From: an uncultured Methanobrevibacter sp.
Lineage (GTDB): Archaea; Methanobacteriota; Methanobacteria; Methanobacteriales; Methanobacteriaceae
Direction: 5' to 3'
Length of the DNA: 64,000 nt
NCBI RefSeq assembly: GCF_900314615.1
Contig: NZ_OMWA01000005.1
Coordinates: forward strand, 1-64,000
How positions within the stretch are numbered: the first letter of the stretch is position 1; every line of letters begins with the position of its first letter. A model generated the notes under the pieces. It did no database searches. It saw nothing but the letters and a program-made list of their open reading frames with translations, and was not told where the DNA came from. This document shows, piece by piece, positions 34,101 through 42,125 of the stretch. Both the position numbers and the translations under genes were made by a program.

Positions 34101-34703
34101 ACCCACTATGTGGACTATCTTAACCCTACAAACAATGAGACTGCAAGAATAACCGTTAAAATCCTTTCAAGATTCAGCGGAAATTCCAATGTCAACATGT
34201 ACTACTATGACGGACACAGTTATAAAGTCCGCATAAGAGGGGACAACGGTAACTTTGTTGGTAAAAATCAGCTTATAACCATCAAAATCGGCAGCAAGAA
34301 ATTTAATGTCAAAACCGATGCAAACGGTTATGCGACTTTAAAAATACCTAAAACAATTACTCCTGGAAAATACACAGTTTCCGTTACAGTCATGAAACAG
34401 ACCATTAAAAACACACTGACTGTAAAACAGGTCCTTAAAACCACAAAAACAGTTAAGGTTAAAAAATCAGCTAAAAAACTGACTTTAAAAGCAACTCTTA
34501 AAAAGGGCAGCACCGCTCTGAAATACAAAGTTGTAAAATTCAAAGTCAACGGTAAGACATACTCTGCAAAAACCAACAAAAAAGGTATTGCAACAGTTAC
34601 CCTTAAAAAAGCTGCAATAAACAAGCTGAAAGTCAAAAAATACACCGTTAAAGTAAGTTACTTAAACGATGTTGTAAAATCAACACTTCAGGTTAGACGT
34701 TAG
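31128..34703 (+). CDS. secreted adhesin-like protein with papain-type (C1) cysteine protease domain
   Basis: A 1,191-aa exported protein. Residues 1-23 form a signal peptide (KKSIILLCLLMITMGVVCA). Residues about 60-430 are beta-helix repeats with GGAIYS/GGAFYS motifs. Residues about 480-720 are a C1 peptidase: Q491 and C497 in DQGSMGACWAF, H639 in GNHYVTLVGW, N669 in CKNSWGTNWGDEG, so the catalytic set is complete. Two or three Ig-like domains follow and the last 90 residues are Lys-rich. No membrane anchor is seen. TTTTTATATAAC near 31,077 and AGGAGATT fit the start. It may cleave host, bacterial or wall peptides. Confidence 0.85.
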   Translation: MKFYKKSIILLCLLMITMGVVCAQDITDTAQNTLEIDDSQAVLANSTSATYDDLSELVEKSGDSISLESDYKYNQGTDKVKNISIYKKNLTINGNNHAIDGDGKTTLFKIEKGNLVIKNTVLRNFNDTAIILIDSTLTTLNVTFENIQAADYGAAVYCTDDSMVTSTNDRYIETYAPNGGSAIFGYDSVININNGTFQNKKPIYWSLIYGEDSEINVFETVFANINSKYATTIYNTYNTTIKKSKFINLHADATAGAIAIKSNNAQNKTYMRVYDCEFVNVSAAKNGGAIYSDLNGNGLKQYIGLLDVINSTFTQCRADFGGAILHLGRAVEIINSTFTQNMATEAGGAFYSSNANVLINGTTFKENKVDIYNGLGGASYFDAEKIVIDKTTFEDNVASKGGGIYSFYTGHTIVNSAFKNNGEDIHTYYEDNGSIIEDCGELNSILNDKMNITIRYNGLPITLNPQPIKGSASDSYFNLKDQGLVTPVKDQGSMGACWAFGAAGAFESAFLIATGKTIDISENNIQDLGLVYSPYGWMGNYEGGNYLTATSYFVSWLGAVNSVDDSYDELGKISSVSYSGDAYRAVDAVFVNIKDRAAVKEALTKYGALNLYVYGANSKDKSYNPQTHAVYNSKYSGNHYVTLVGWNDTYSKYNFANTAPGNGAWICKNSWGTNWGDEGYFYISYYDKSLNADAVGFKFENVNYYEKLYQNELGGYDSFNKKFDTYGHVFTSEGGDILAAVGTYFEKANTPYKISIYVNGFISYTQDGISKHAGYECIKLDDYIAVNDNSTFEIRIKSSSAPIFQYSRLPAVEGKNYVIDSAGNFIDPAKENITVPVKAYTFKNPQISENIVKYYTTKETIFTVNNVLETGTLPISFDGKNMTMEIVNSSGSVNLGVLDIGPNKVYITYRNQTFASIIYIKPTIDCEDIYTITIAYNTKLTLDNVKFYDSNGTPLENASVVVKFNNEVIPDTVTGVNGTMPIVVKAGNKIGTHYVDYLNPTNNETARITVKILSRFSGNSNVNMYYYDGHSYKVRIRGDNGNFVGKNQLITIKIGSKKFNVKTDANGYATLKIPKTITPGKYTVSVTVMKQTIKNTLTVKQVLKTTKTVKVKKSAKKLTLKATLKKGSTALKYKVVKFKVNGKTYSAKTNKKGIATVTLKKAAINKLKVKKYTVKVSYLNDVVKSTLQVRR

Positions 34704-34736
34704 AGGATTAAATTCTCTAACAACCTTATTTTTTTT
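34699..34736 (+). terminator. terminator of the papain-like adhesin gene
   Basis: GTTAGAG and CTCTAAC pair across a 9-base loop (34,699-34,721), overlapping the stop codon. A run of T follows (34,728-34,736). Confidence 0.65.
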
Positions 34737-34769
34737 AAAAAAAAAGAGTTTTGAAGATAATTAATATCT

Positions 34770-36107
34770 TCATAAGTTTTCATTGATTATTTTTACGCAC
34801 ACATCCTTAATCTCTTCAGCCCTTTTACTGTCACGGGATTCCAGTGTGATTCTGATGTAGTCTTCTGTTCCGGAAGGTCTTACAAGCACCCAGCTGTCAT
34901 CTTCAAATGTCATTCTTACCCCGTCGATTGAATTGATTTCTTTAATGTCATTGAATGCGTCTTTTAAAAGGTCTTCCATGTTTTCCATGACTTTAATTTT
35001 AGCTTCTTTTGAGCATGTTATCTTTTCACGGATGTTAGGATAAGATGGGATTTCTGAGAGAAGCTGTGAGAGTTTGCCTTTGTTTGATACAAGTTCAGCC
35101 ATTCTAAGACCAGACAGTATTCCATCGGGACACATGCAAAAGTCAGGGTGCAGCCATGTTCCTGAAGGCTCTCCTCCGAATGCTGCGTTTTTCTCGATGA
35201 TTACCTCAGCAACGTTAACATCTCCGACAGGAGTTCTGAATACTTCACCGTTAACTGATTCATCCATGCATAAACCTGCATCAACTGTTGTTACAACGTC
35301 ACCGTCAAATTCTTTTGATATAAGTGCTAAAAGTGAGTCAAATGGAGATATATTACCATTTTCATCAACAGTAATCATTCTATCTGCGTCACCGTCATGA
35401 GCTATTCCGAGGTCTGCTCCAATAGCTACGACTGTTTTCATGAGTTTTTGAAGGTTGTCTGCATTCGGTTCAGGGTTTCTTCCCGGGAAAAATCCGTCAG
35501 GCTGTGAGTTTAGTGTGGTGACTTCACATCCTGCTTTTCTAAATACTAAAGGTGATATTTCACTTCCCGCTCCTGATGCGCAGTCGATTACAACTTTAAG
35601 GCCTTCTTTAATATCGACCATGTTTACCAGATCATCAATATACTGGCCTTTTATTTCCTCATTGACGCTTAGGGAACCTACTTTGTCCCAGGATACTGAA
35701 ATGTATGATTTTTCAGCATATATTTTTTCTATTTCAGCTTCCTGAGCTGATGTATATGCCATTCCGTTCTTGTTCCATATTTTTATTCCGTTGTATGGGG
35801 ACGGATTGTGTGAAGCGGTAAGCATTATTCCCGCATCGGCATCAAGTTTTTCGCAAGCGTAACCTACCAATGGTGTTGGAACCATTCCTATTTTAACTAC
35901 ATTGATTCCACTTTCCAAAAGTCCTGCGCAGATTGCCTGGTCAAGCATTTTGTTTGTAGTACGTGTATCATAACCTATTACGACAGTACCTTCATTTCCC
36001 AAATAAAATGCAAGGGATTTGCCTACGTTCAGTGCCAGTTCGCATGTTACTTCTGAGCCTACAAGTCCTCTGATTCCTGATGTACCGAATAGTTTTTTTG
36101 CTACCAT
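34770..36107 (-). CDS. glmM: phosphoglucosamine mutase-like phosphohexomutase (copy 2)
   Basis: A 445-aa alpha-D-phosphohexomutase. It opens with KKLFGTSGIRGLVGSEV. The phosphoserine loop is LTASHNPSPYNGIK, the metal loop is HDGDADRM, the sugar loop is GEPSGTW, and the phosphate loop is RPSGTEDYIRI. I chose ATG 36,105-36,107, which follows GGTGATGCT; a longer frame would overlap apgM by 23 bases. It is immediately downstream of apgM, so glycolytic and amino-sugar phosphate enzymes are co-transcribed. It differs enough from copy 1 that the two may prefer different sugars. Confidence 0.88.
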   Translation of the reverse strand: MVAKKLFGTSGIRGLVGSEVTCELALNVGKSLAFYLGNEGTVVIGYDTRTTNKMLDQAICAGLLESGINVVKIGMVPTPLVGYACEKLDADAGIMLTASHNPSPYNGIKIWNKNGMAYTSAQEAEIEKIYAEKSYISVSWDKVGSLSVNEEIKGQYIDDLVNMVDIKEGLKVVIDCASGAGSEISPLVFRKAGCEVTTLNSQPDGFFPGRNPEPNADNLQKLMKTVVAIGADLGIAHDGDADRMITVDENGNISPFDSLLALISKEFDGDVVTTVDAGLCMDESVNGEVFRTPVGDVNVAEVIIEKNAAFGGEPSGTWLHPDFCMCPDGILSGLRMAELVSNKGKLSQLLSEIPSYPNIREKITCSKEAKIKVMENMEDLLKDAFNDIKEINSIDGVRMTFEDDSWVLVRPSGTEDYIRITLESRDSKRAEEIKDVCVKIINENL

Positions 36108-36117
36108 AGCATCACCA

Positions 36118-37356
36118 TTATGCCCCGAATTTGTGCGCATAATTCATTAAGTCCATCATGATGTTCATTACGTCTGATCCTCTGATTCTGTTAAGCCCTC
36201 CTTTTGCGCATGCTCTTTCTGAGAATTCTGTAACGTCATCAGTTCTTACTTCAGGACCTCTGATTAATACAGGCACAGGGTCTCCGGAGTGGTTTTTAAC
36301 TGAAATAGGAGTTGAGTGGTCAGCTGTAAGGTAAATGTAAACGTCTTCAAGTTTGATAAGTTCACTCATGACAACTTCATCGACTTTTTCTATGAATTCC
36401 TTTTTCTCCATTGTCTGGCCGTCGTGGCCTGCTTCATCGGCTCCATCGATGTTTATAAGGAAAAAGTCATGGTCTGAGTTTTTGACCTGGTCGATGATTG
36501 TATCACGGATGTTGTCAAGGTTTGTGTCGATTCCGCCTGTAACGTCTTCCATTTCAATAATGTCCATTCCTGCGAATCTTCCGATACCCATAATAAGACC
36601 AGTTTCTGCAATACATGCTGAGTTGACTTCATATTTGTCGTTGAGTGATTCAACAACAGGCACTTCACCTGCTCCACGAGGAATGACAATGTTTGCAGGA
36701 GGAAGTCCTTCTTCAATTCTTTTCAAGTTGACAGGATGGTCTTTGGACATTTCATAGGTTTTTACAACAAGTTTGTTTAATATATCAGCAGTTTTTGCGG
36801 CTTCAGGTGTGTCGTCCAAAGCTTTGACTTGTTTAGGTTTGTTTCCTTCAACTTTAGGATCTGCATCACTTACTTTTCCTGAAAGGCCTTCGCCTCTTAA
36901 AACCAGAACTGCCCTGTGACCGGTGGATTCTTTAAAGATTATTTTAACGTCAGGATAGTCTTCAAGAACCATTGTGTTTAAAACGTCAACAATATCTTTG
37001 GTTCCTTCTTTGATTCTTCCAGCACGTCTGTCTGTAACAATTAAATCATCATCAACTGTTGAAAAATTGCATCTGAATGCAATGTCGCCCGGCAGAACCT
37101 CAACACCTACACCGTTTGCTTCAAAAGGACCTCTTCCTGTGTATACTTCATAGGGGTTGTAGCCTAAAATTGAGAGGTGTGCTGTGTCACTTCCAGGAAT
37201 TATTCCAGGAGCGATTGAATCCATAATTCCAGTAATTCCTTCTGCTGCCATCTTATCCATATTTGGAGTGTTTGCAGCTTCAAGAGGAGTTTTATTTCCT
37301 AATTCTTTAATAGGACGGTCACCCATACCATCCATAATTAAAATAAGACCTTTCAT
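36118..37356 (-). CDS. apgM: 2,3-bisphosphoglycerate-independent phosphoglycerate mutase, archaeal type
   Basis: A 412-aa archaeal iPGM (ApgM) of the alkaline phosphatase superfamily, which interconverts 3- and 2-phosphoglycerate. It opens with MKGLILIMDGMGDRPIKELG with the first metal Asp. PGSDTAHLSILGYNP holds the catalytic region, and ADEAGHDG and LTADHSTP supply further ligands. The ATG at 37,354-37,356 follows AGGTGATATTT; an in-frame GTG nine bases earlier is part of the ribosome binding site and is less likely. Confidence 0.95.
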   Translation of the reverse strand: MKGLILIMDGMGDRPIKELGNKTPLEAANTPNMDKMAAEGITGIMDSIAPGIIPGSDTAHLSILGYNPYEVYTGRGPFEANGVGVEVLPGDIAFRCNFSTVDDDLIVTDRRAGRIKEGTKDIVDVLNTMVLEDYPDVKIIFKESTGHRAVLVLRGEGLSGKVSDADPKVEGNKPKQVKALDDTPEAAKTADILNKLVVKTYEMSKDHPVNLKRIEEGLPPANIVIPRGAGEVPVVESLNDKYEVNSACIAETGLIMGIGRFAGMDIIEMEDVTGGIDTNLDNIRDTIIDQVKNSDHDFFLINIDGADEAGHDGQTMEKKEFIEKVDEVVMSELIKLEDVYIYLTADHSTPISVKNHSGDPVPVLIRGPEVRTDDVTEFSERACAKGGLNRIRGSDVMNIMMDLMNYAHKFGA

Positions 37357-37431
37357 AAATATCACCTAATAAATTATAATAATATGATTTTTGTTTTTAA
37401 TAGTTAAAATAATTATTTAAAAAAAGAGTTT

Positions 37432-38142
37432 TTAGAATACAAATGTCATCAGTAAAATTCCGACAATAGCTCCCACGATAGTGGCTGAGAGATTTACATG
37501 CTCATTTGTCATCCACCCATGATTTTCGAAAAGTGCACCTAAAATACTGTCTGCAAAGCATCCCACAGTTCCAGATACAACAGCAACTATAATTGAAGGC
37601 AGGAAATCAGGAAGAACGCCTAATATAAATGCGGCTAAACCTATAACAGCTGCTCCGATTATTGATATTGCTGTTCCCAAAGGAGAGATTGCACCGTTTG
37701 TGCCGGGATCGACTTTTTGAAAAGTAGTAATAAGACGAGGCTGCTGGTCTAAAACACCGATTTCAGAAGCCAGTGTGTCTGCAGTTGCAGTTGCAATAGC
37801 TCCTATAAAACCTCCGACGAATGTGAGGTAATATCCTCCGAATGCTGCCATAAAGCATGCGACAACACCATTGGATATAACATTTTTGGAAGTCCTTCTT
37901 CCTTCAAATTCACCCAGTGACATCTTATACTTTTTGGAAAATTTTGTGGCCAGAAGTGACATTATTAAAAAGAGAACAATTAATAAAAGCCAATGAACCC
38001 CCGCCGAGAAGATAATTATAATTCCCATTACAATCATAACTGCTGAGCCAAACAAATCCAGAGACTTTCTCCTGTATGTGATAAATCCTAAAACAAATAA
38101 TAGAATCACATACGCCCAATTAATCATTAACTGTTCAACCAT
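37432..38142 (-). CDS. DUF92 family membrane protein
   Basis: A 236-aa polytopic membrane protein with about six to seven hydrophobic helices, of the DUF92/TIGR00297 family. Family sequences include GRRTSKNVISNGVVA, GGFIGAIATATADTLASEIG and DPGTNGAISPLGTAISI. Some family members are phytyl or polyprenyl-phosphate kinases in plants, so a prenyl-lipid role is possible but unproven here. I favour the ATG at 38,140-38,142 after AGTGAATTT; a GTG at 38,158-38,160 would add six residues. TTTATATAAT is read on the minus strand at 38,184-38,193. Confidence 0.82.
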   Translation of the reverse strand: MVEQLMINWAYVILLFVLGFITYRRKSLDLFGSAVMIVMGIIIIFSAGVHWLLLIVLFLIMSLLATKFSKKYKMSLGEFEGRRTSKNVISNGVVACFMAAFGGYYLTFVGGFIGAIATATADTLASEIGVLDQQPRLITTFQKVDPGTNGAISPLGTAISIIGAAVIGLAAFILGVLPDFLPSIIVAVVSGTVGCFADSILGALFENHGWMTNEHVNLSATIVGAIVGILLMTFVF

Positions 38143-38160
38143 AAATTCACTACTACTCAC

Positions 38161-38442
38161 TTTTTAGATAATATTTGTTTAAAATTATATAAAAAGATTT
38201 ACATGGGAAGTGATTTTTTAAAATTGAATACGTCACAAATCTCTGAAATTTTTCATCTGAAAAATCAGAGAAAAAATTCTATTGATATAATAGGAATTGC
38301 GATTAATTATTTTAAAATAAAAATAGCATGTTATAATTTAATTAAGTATTAATTCAATTAAAATAAATATGTGATTATAAAATATTGAAAAGAAATAGGG
38401 ATACCTACATCAACTCATAATTTTTTAAAAAAAATAAGAAGT
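38161..38442. other. intergenic DNA with a long inverted repeat
   Basis: About 280 bases with no gene seen. It holds the DUF92 TATA box (38,184-38,193) and a nested inverted repeat at 38,240-38,271: TCTCTGA and TTTTTCA pair with TGAAAAA and TCAGAGA around a two-base centre. The rest is AT-rich with no features I can support. Confidence 0.55.
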
Positions 38443-38460
38443 AGTGAGAAAAATCTCACT
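38443..38460 (-). terminator. terminator of the small adhesin gene
   Basis: AGTGAGA and TCTCACT pair around a four-base loop directly after the stop codon, followed on the minus strand by a T-rich run. Confidence 0.65.
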
Positions 38461-39449
38461 TATTTAATTGTTATTTTAACTTTTTTGCTTGCAGCTTTGT
38501 ATGTGTTATCCCCTGCATATTTGAGAGTTGCAGTGAATTTACCTTTTTTAGTTAATTTGGTAATCTTGAATGTTGCTTTACCTTTAGAATTGATTTTAGC
38601 AGTGTAAGTTTTACCGTTAACTTTCAAGGTAACTTTTTTGCCCGCTTTCAAGTAAGCCTTACCATTGGAGGATGAACCTTTAATGGATTTAAGGGTAACT
38701 GTGTACTTTTTGGTTTTTACAGTTGACTTGAAAGATTTTGCACTGGCTGAAAAGCTGAGAGATTTCTTGTTGACTTTAAGGGTGTATACGGCCATTGATG
38801 CATTATAATCCTTATCGCCAAGGAAAACTACTGCAAATGTGTATGAACCTGCATTTGCAAGGTTAATCTGAACGCTAGCTTTACCGTTAGCGTCAGTTGT
38901 TCTGTTTAAAGTAATACCGTTGTAACCGATATTGATAGTTTTGTTTGCAACAGGATTGCCGTTTTCGTCTACAAGACTAACAGTGAATTCTTTTCCTCTC
39001 TCACCTGCATAATAGTCTATAGCATACTGTGTGTAGTCCTTACCCACGATTTGAGTAGCGAGCTTTGCAGATTTAAAGCTGATTGAAAATGTTGATGCCT
39101 GATAGGAATCATCTCCTGCAAAGTTAAGCACAAGAACGCTTCCTCTTGCACCCTGAACATTGAAGTGACCTTCGCCATCAGTAGAAACAGTGCCGTTTAC
39201 ATCATCATAGCTATAGTCAATGCTTTTGTTTGCAACAGGATCGCTTTCAATTGTTTTGAGATATGCAGAAACTGTATAGTTTTCACCTACAACGACATCT
39301 TCAAATGAGGTTACTACAGGACTTGAAGAATCTGCATCCTGAAGAACATCACCTTCAAAAGTGGCGTTGTCACCGGCACTGACCATACCTACTGAAAGGA
39401 CAAACACAAACAGCAATGATAAAAACATCAATTTTTTATTATTAAACAT
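38460..39449 (-). CDS. small secreted adhesin-like protein with Ig-like domains
   Basis: A 329-aa exported protein. Residues 1-25 form a signal peptide (LMFLSLLFVFVLSVGMVSA). Three beta-sandwich Ig-like segments follow, such as NPVANKTINIGYNGITLNRTTDANG. The Lys-rich C-terminal domain ends KKVKITIK. It lacks the beta-helix of its neighbour, but its last 200 residues closely match the C-terminus of the truncated adhesin upstream, so the two arose by duplication. AAAAGGAGATT is a strong ribosome binding site, yet the 60-base gap upstream shows no clear TATA box. It may depend on read-through or on a promoter inside the truncated gene. Confidence 0.8.
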   Translation of the reverse strand: MFNNKKLMFLSLLFVFVLSVGMVSAGDNATFEGDVLQDADSSSPVVTSFEDVVVGENYTVSAYLKTIESDPVANKSIDYSYDDVNGTVSTDGEGHFNVQGARGSVLVLNFAGDDSYQASTFSISFKSAKLATQIVGKDYTQYAIDYYAGERGKEFTVSLVDENGNPVANKTINIGYNGITLNRTTDANGKASVQINLANAGSYTFAVVFLGDKDYNASMAVYTLKVNKKSLSFSASAKSFKSTVKTKKYTVTLKSIKGSSSNGKAYLKAGKKVTLKVNGKTYTAKINSKGKATFKITKLTKKGKFTATLKYAGDNTYKAASKKVKITIK

Positions 39450-39477
39450 AATTTTAATCTCCTTTTAATAATTAAAA

Positions 39478-39509
39478 AGGGATAAGAGATTGAATCTCTT
39501 AAATTCCCC
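39478..39509 (-). terminator. hairpin after the truncated adhesin
   Basis: AAGAGAT and ATCTCTT (39,484-39,500, loop TGA) with flanking GGG/CCC, then a run of five T on the minus strand. It lies between the truncated and the small adhesin genes. Confidence 0.55.
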
Positions 39510-42065
39510 TTATCTAATAGTTATTTTCACCTTCTTGCTTGCTGGCTTGTATGAGTTGTCACCTGCAAATTTGATTGTAGCAGTGTACTTACCTTTCTTG
39601 GTTAATTTGGTAATCTTGAAGGTAGCCTTACCTTTGGCATTAATCTTAGCTGTGTAAGTCTTGCCGTTAACGGTAAGAGTTACTTTCTTACCAGCTTTGA
39701 GGTAGGTTTTGCCGTCTACAGATGAACCTCTAATTGTTTTCAGGGAAACTGTGTATTTTTTGGTTTTGACAGATGCCTTGAATTTCTTAGCACTAGCGGA
39801 AATTGTAATCGGTTTTTTGTTGATGTATACTGAATATACGGACATGCTTGCCTTGTAGTCTTCATCACCTAAGAACACAACAGCAAATGTGTATCTGCCT
39901 GCGTTTGCAAGGTTGATTTGTACAATAGCATTTCCGTTTTCATCAGTAGTTCTAACCAATGTAACACCATTATAACCTATTTTGATAGTCTTGTTGGCAA
40001 GTGGATTGCCGTTGACATCTTTAAGTTGTACGGTGAAGTTTCCACCTCTTTCACCAGCATAGTAGTCCATAGAGTATTGTGTGAAGTCACTGCCTGTGAT
40101 TTGTGTTGCAGTTTCATTAGCTGCAACATTGTTGAAGGTAATTGATTTTTCGGATTCAGCAAGTTCATATAAGCCGTTGAAAGCAAATGTGTACTTGTTG
40201 TTGTCTGCACCCTGAGCTGTGAATTTACCTTCACTGTCAGTTACAACAGTAATGTTTTCGCCGTTAGCTGTGTATGTAATTTCCATATTAGCAAGTACAT
40301 TGCCATTTTCGTCTTTAAGAACACCGGTAATTAGGAAGTTCTCATCGACTGAGATAATGGAAATAACAGTTTTTACAGGAGTAATGCTCATCATATCAAT
40401 ACCGTAAGCAACAGCGTGAGTATCGTCACCGAAGTATTTTACGTTTAAAATATGCAATCCGTAGGTTAACGGATCAACAGTAATTGTAGCTTTACCGTCA
40501 ACTACTTCAGCAGTGTAGTCTTTACCATCAACTGTGACAGTAATGTTACCTGTGACATTGCCGGATTTGGCAGTTAAATCAACAGTTACATTGAGTCCGT
40601 CAACAGAAATACTCATGTCAGTGAATTCCATAATATCAGATTTACCATCCATATTTGTGTTGTTTTCAGCTGTAACATTGTTTGTATCGACAGTAGCATT
40701 TTCACCAACAACCATTACACTACCGGATTCAGCAGTGTTATTGGTAAATGTTGTGTCGGATACAGTTGTGTTTTCACCGTTTGCTACAATACCTGCACCA
40801 GTAGTAGCGTTGTTGCCTGTGAATGTAGCATTTTCAACAGTAGCTCCATTACCGTTAAGTACAGCACCTGCACCAGTCTCAGCAGTGTTGTTTTCGAAAG
40901 TAGTATCAGCAATAGTAGTACCATTACCATTTGATACAACACCTGCACCGGTTTCCGCATGATTGTCTTTGAATGTTGAGTTTTCAACGGTTGCATTGTT
41001 ACCGTTTAATACAGCACCTGCACCTTCGGAAGCCAGGTTATCTTTAAATTCTGAGTTTTCAACAGTAGCATCGTCACCGTTAAGTACAGCACCTGCACCA
41101 GTATTAGCGTTGTTTCCAGTGAATTCGGAATCACTGATTGTGGTTCCTTCACCGTCGGATACAACACCTGCACCAGTCATAGCAGTGTTGTTAGCAAATG
41201 TTGAACCAGCAATTGTAGTATCATTACCTGAAGTTACGACACCCGCACCGGTATCAGCAGTGTTGTTTGCAAATACTGAGTCTTCAATGGTTGCGTTATT
41301 GCCTTTGATTACAACACCTGCACCGATATCAGCAGTGTTGTTAGCAAATGTTGAACCTTCGATGTTTGCGTTGTCACCTTCAATTACTACACCTGCACCT
41401 TCACTAGCGTTGTTGTTTTCAAATGTTGAGTTTACAATGTTTGCATTATCTCCAGTCCAGAGGATTGCACCGCCTTTATCAGCAGTGTTGTTTGCAAGAA
41501 CTGCATTTTCTAATGTACCGTTGTCACCAGACCAGATGACTGCTCCGCCTTCTTCACCTTTAGCATTAGTCAGAGTAATGTTTTTAAGTACAACATTGTC
41601 TCCGGTAATGTTGAATATGGTTGAAGCGTCAGCACCGCTTACAAAGTGTCCTTGACCGTCAATTGTAACTCCGCTTGGAACAACGACAGGAACAGTGTCG
41701 TTTCCGATGTCGAATTCGAAGTCATGGTCAAGTACTATTGTAGTATTGCCTGCTGCAACAGCATCGTCGATTAATTTTTGCAGGTCTTGGAAGCTCATGT
41801 ATTTTACAACAAGGTCTCCTTCTTTATATCCTGGAGCATATTCATCGCCGACTTCAACTCTTAAGAGTTCGGAAGCACCTACAACAGGTTTAGTTGAAGA
41901 ACCACCATTATAAACTGCTTTGACTTCGTGGACACCTTTTGTAAGGCCTGTTGCCACATATGTTGCAGTATGGTCATCAGCTAAATCTTTGGTTGCGATT
42001 TCTTTGCCGTCAATGTATAATGTTACATTACCGTATGCATTTTTTACAGTTACGACAATTGAATA
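39510..42065 (-). pseudogene. 5'-truncated adhesin-like gene
   Basis: An open frame of about 850 codons that begins abruptly with an Ig-like domain (VTVKNAYGNVTLYIDGKEIA) just after an in-frame TGA at 42,066-42,068. There is no signal peptide, promoter or ribosome binding site. Only about 60 bases separate the break from the stop of the giant adhesin. Inside are 12 nearly regular 25-aa beta-helix coils (GAGVVI-x-GNNATIEDSVFANN type), then Ig-like domains, then a Lys-rich C-terminal domain. An internal GTG at 41,957 could open an 815-aa frame, but that product would not be exported. I read it as a remnant whose 5' end was lost by recombination with an adjacent adhesin. Confidence 0.65.
40690..41560 (-). 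repeat. 75-bp tandem repeats coding beta-helix coils
   Basis: About 12 copies with a 75-base period. For example, the ATCAGCAGTGTTG block recurs at 41,253 and 41,328. Each codes 25 residues with GAGxVxxG and SxFxNN positions fixed. The exact spacing and nearly uniform length suggest spread by slippage or unequal exchange. Confidence 0.85.
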
Positions 42066-42125
42066 TCAATTTTGAAATTTAGATAACTTAATATTCGTTA
42101 AAAAAAAGTAAAAAAATTAGGAAAA
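42066..42125 (-). terminator. T-rich terminator of the giant adhesin
   Basis: Right after the TAA of the giant adhesin the minus strand has runs of seven and eight T, typical of archaeal termination. No promoter for the truncated gene is visible in the remaining bases. Confidence 0.55.

Noticed and set aside
40690..41560. CRISPR array suspected from the regular 75-bp period
   Set aside because: There are no unique spacers between identical repeats; the whole unit is coding and repeats in frame.
40963..41655. A 230-codon plus-strand frame opposite the truncated adhesin
   Set aside because: It is the mirror of the 75-bp tandem repeats and simply repeats Pro/Ala/Ser-rich nonsense.
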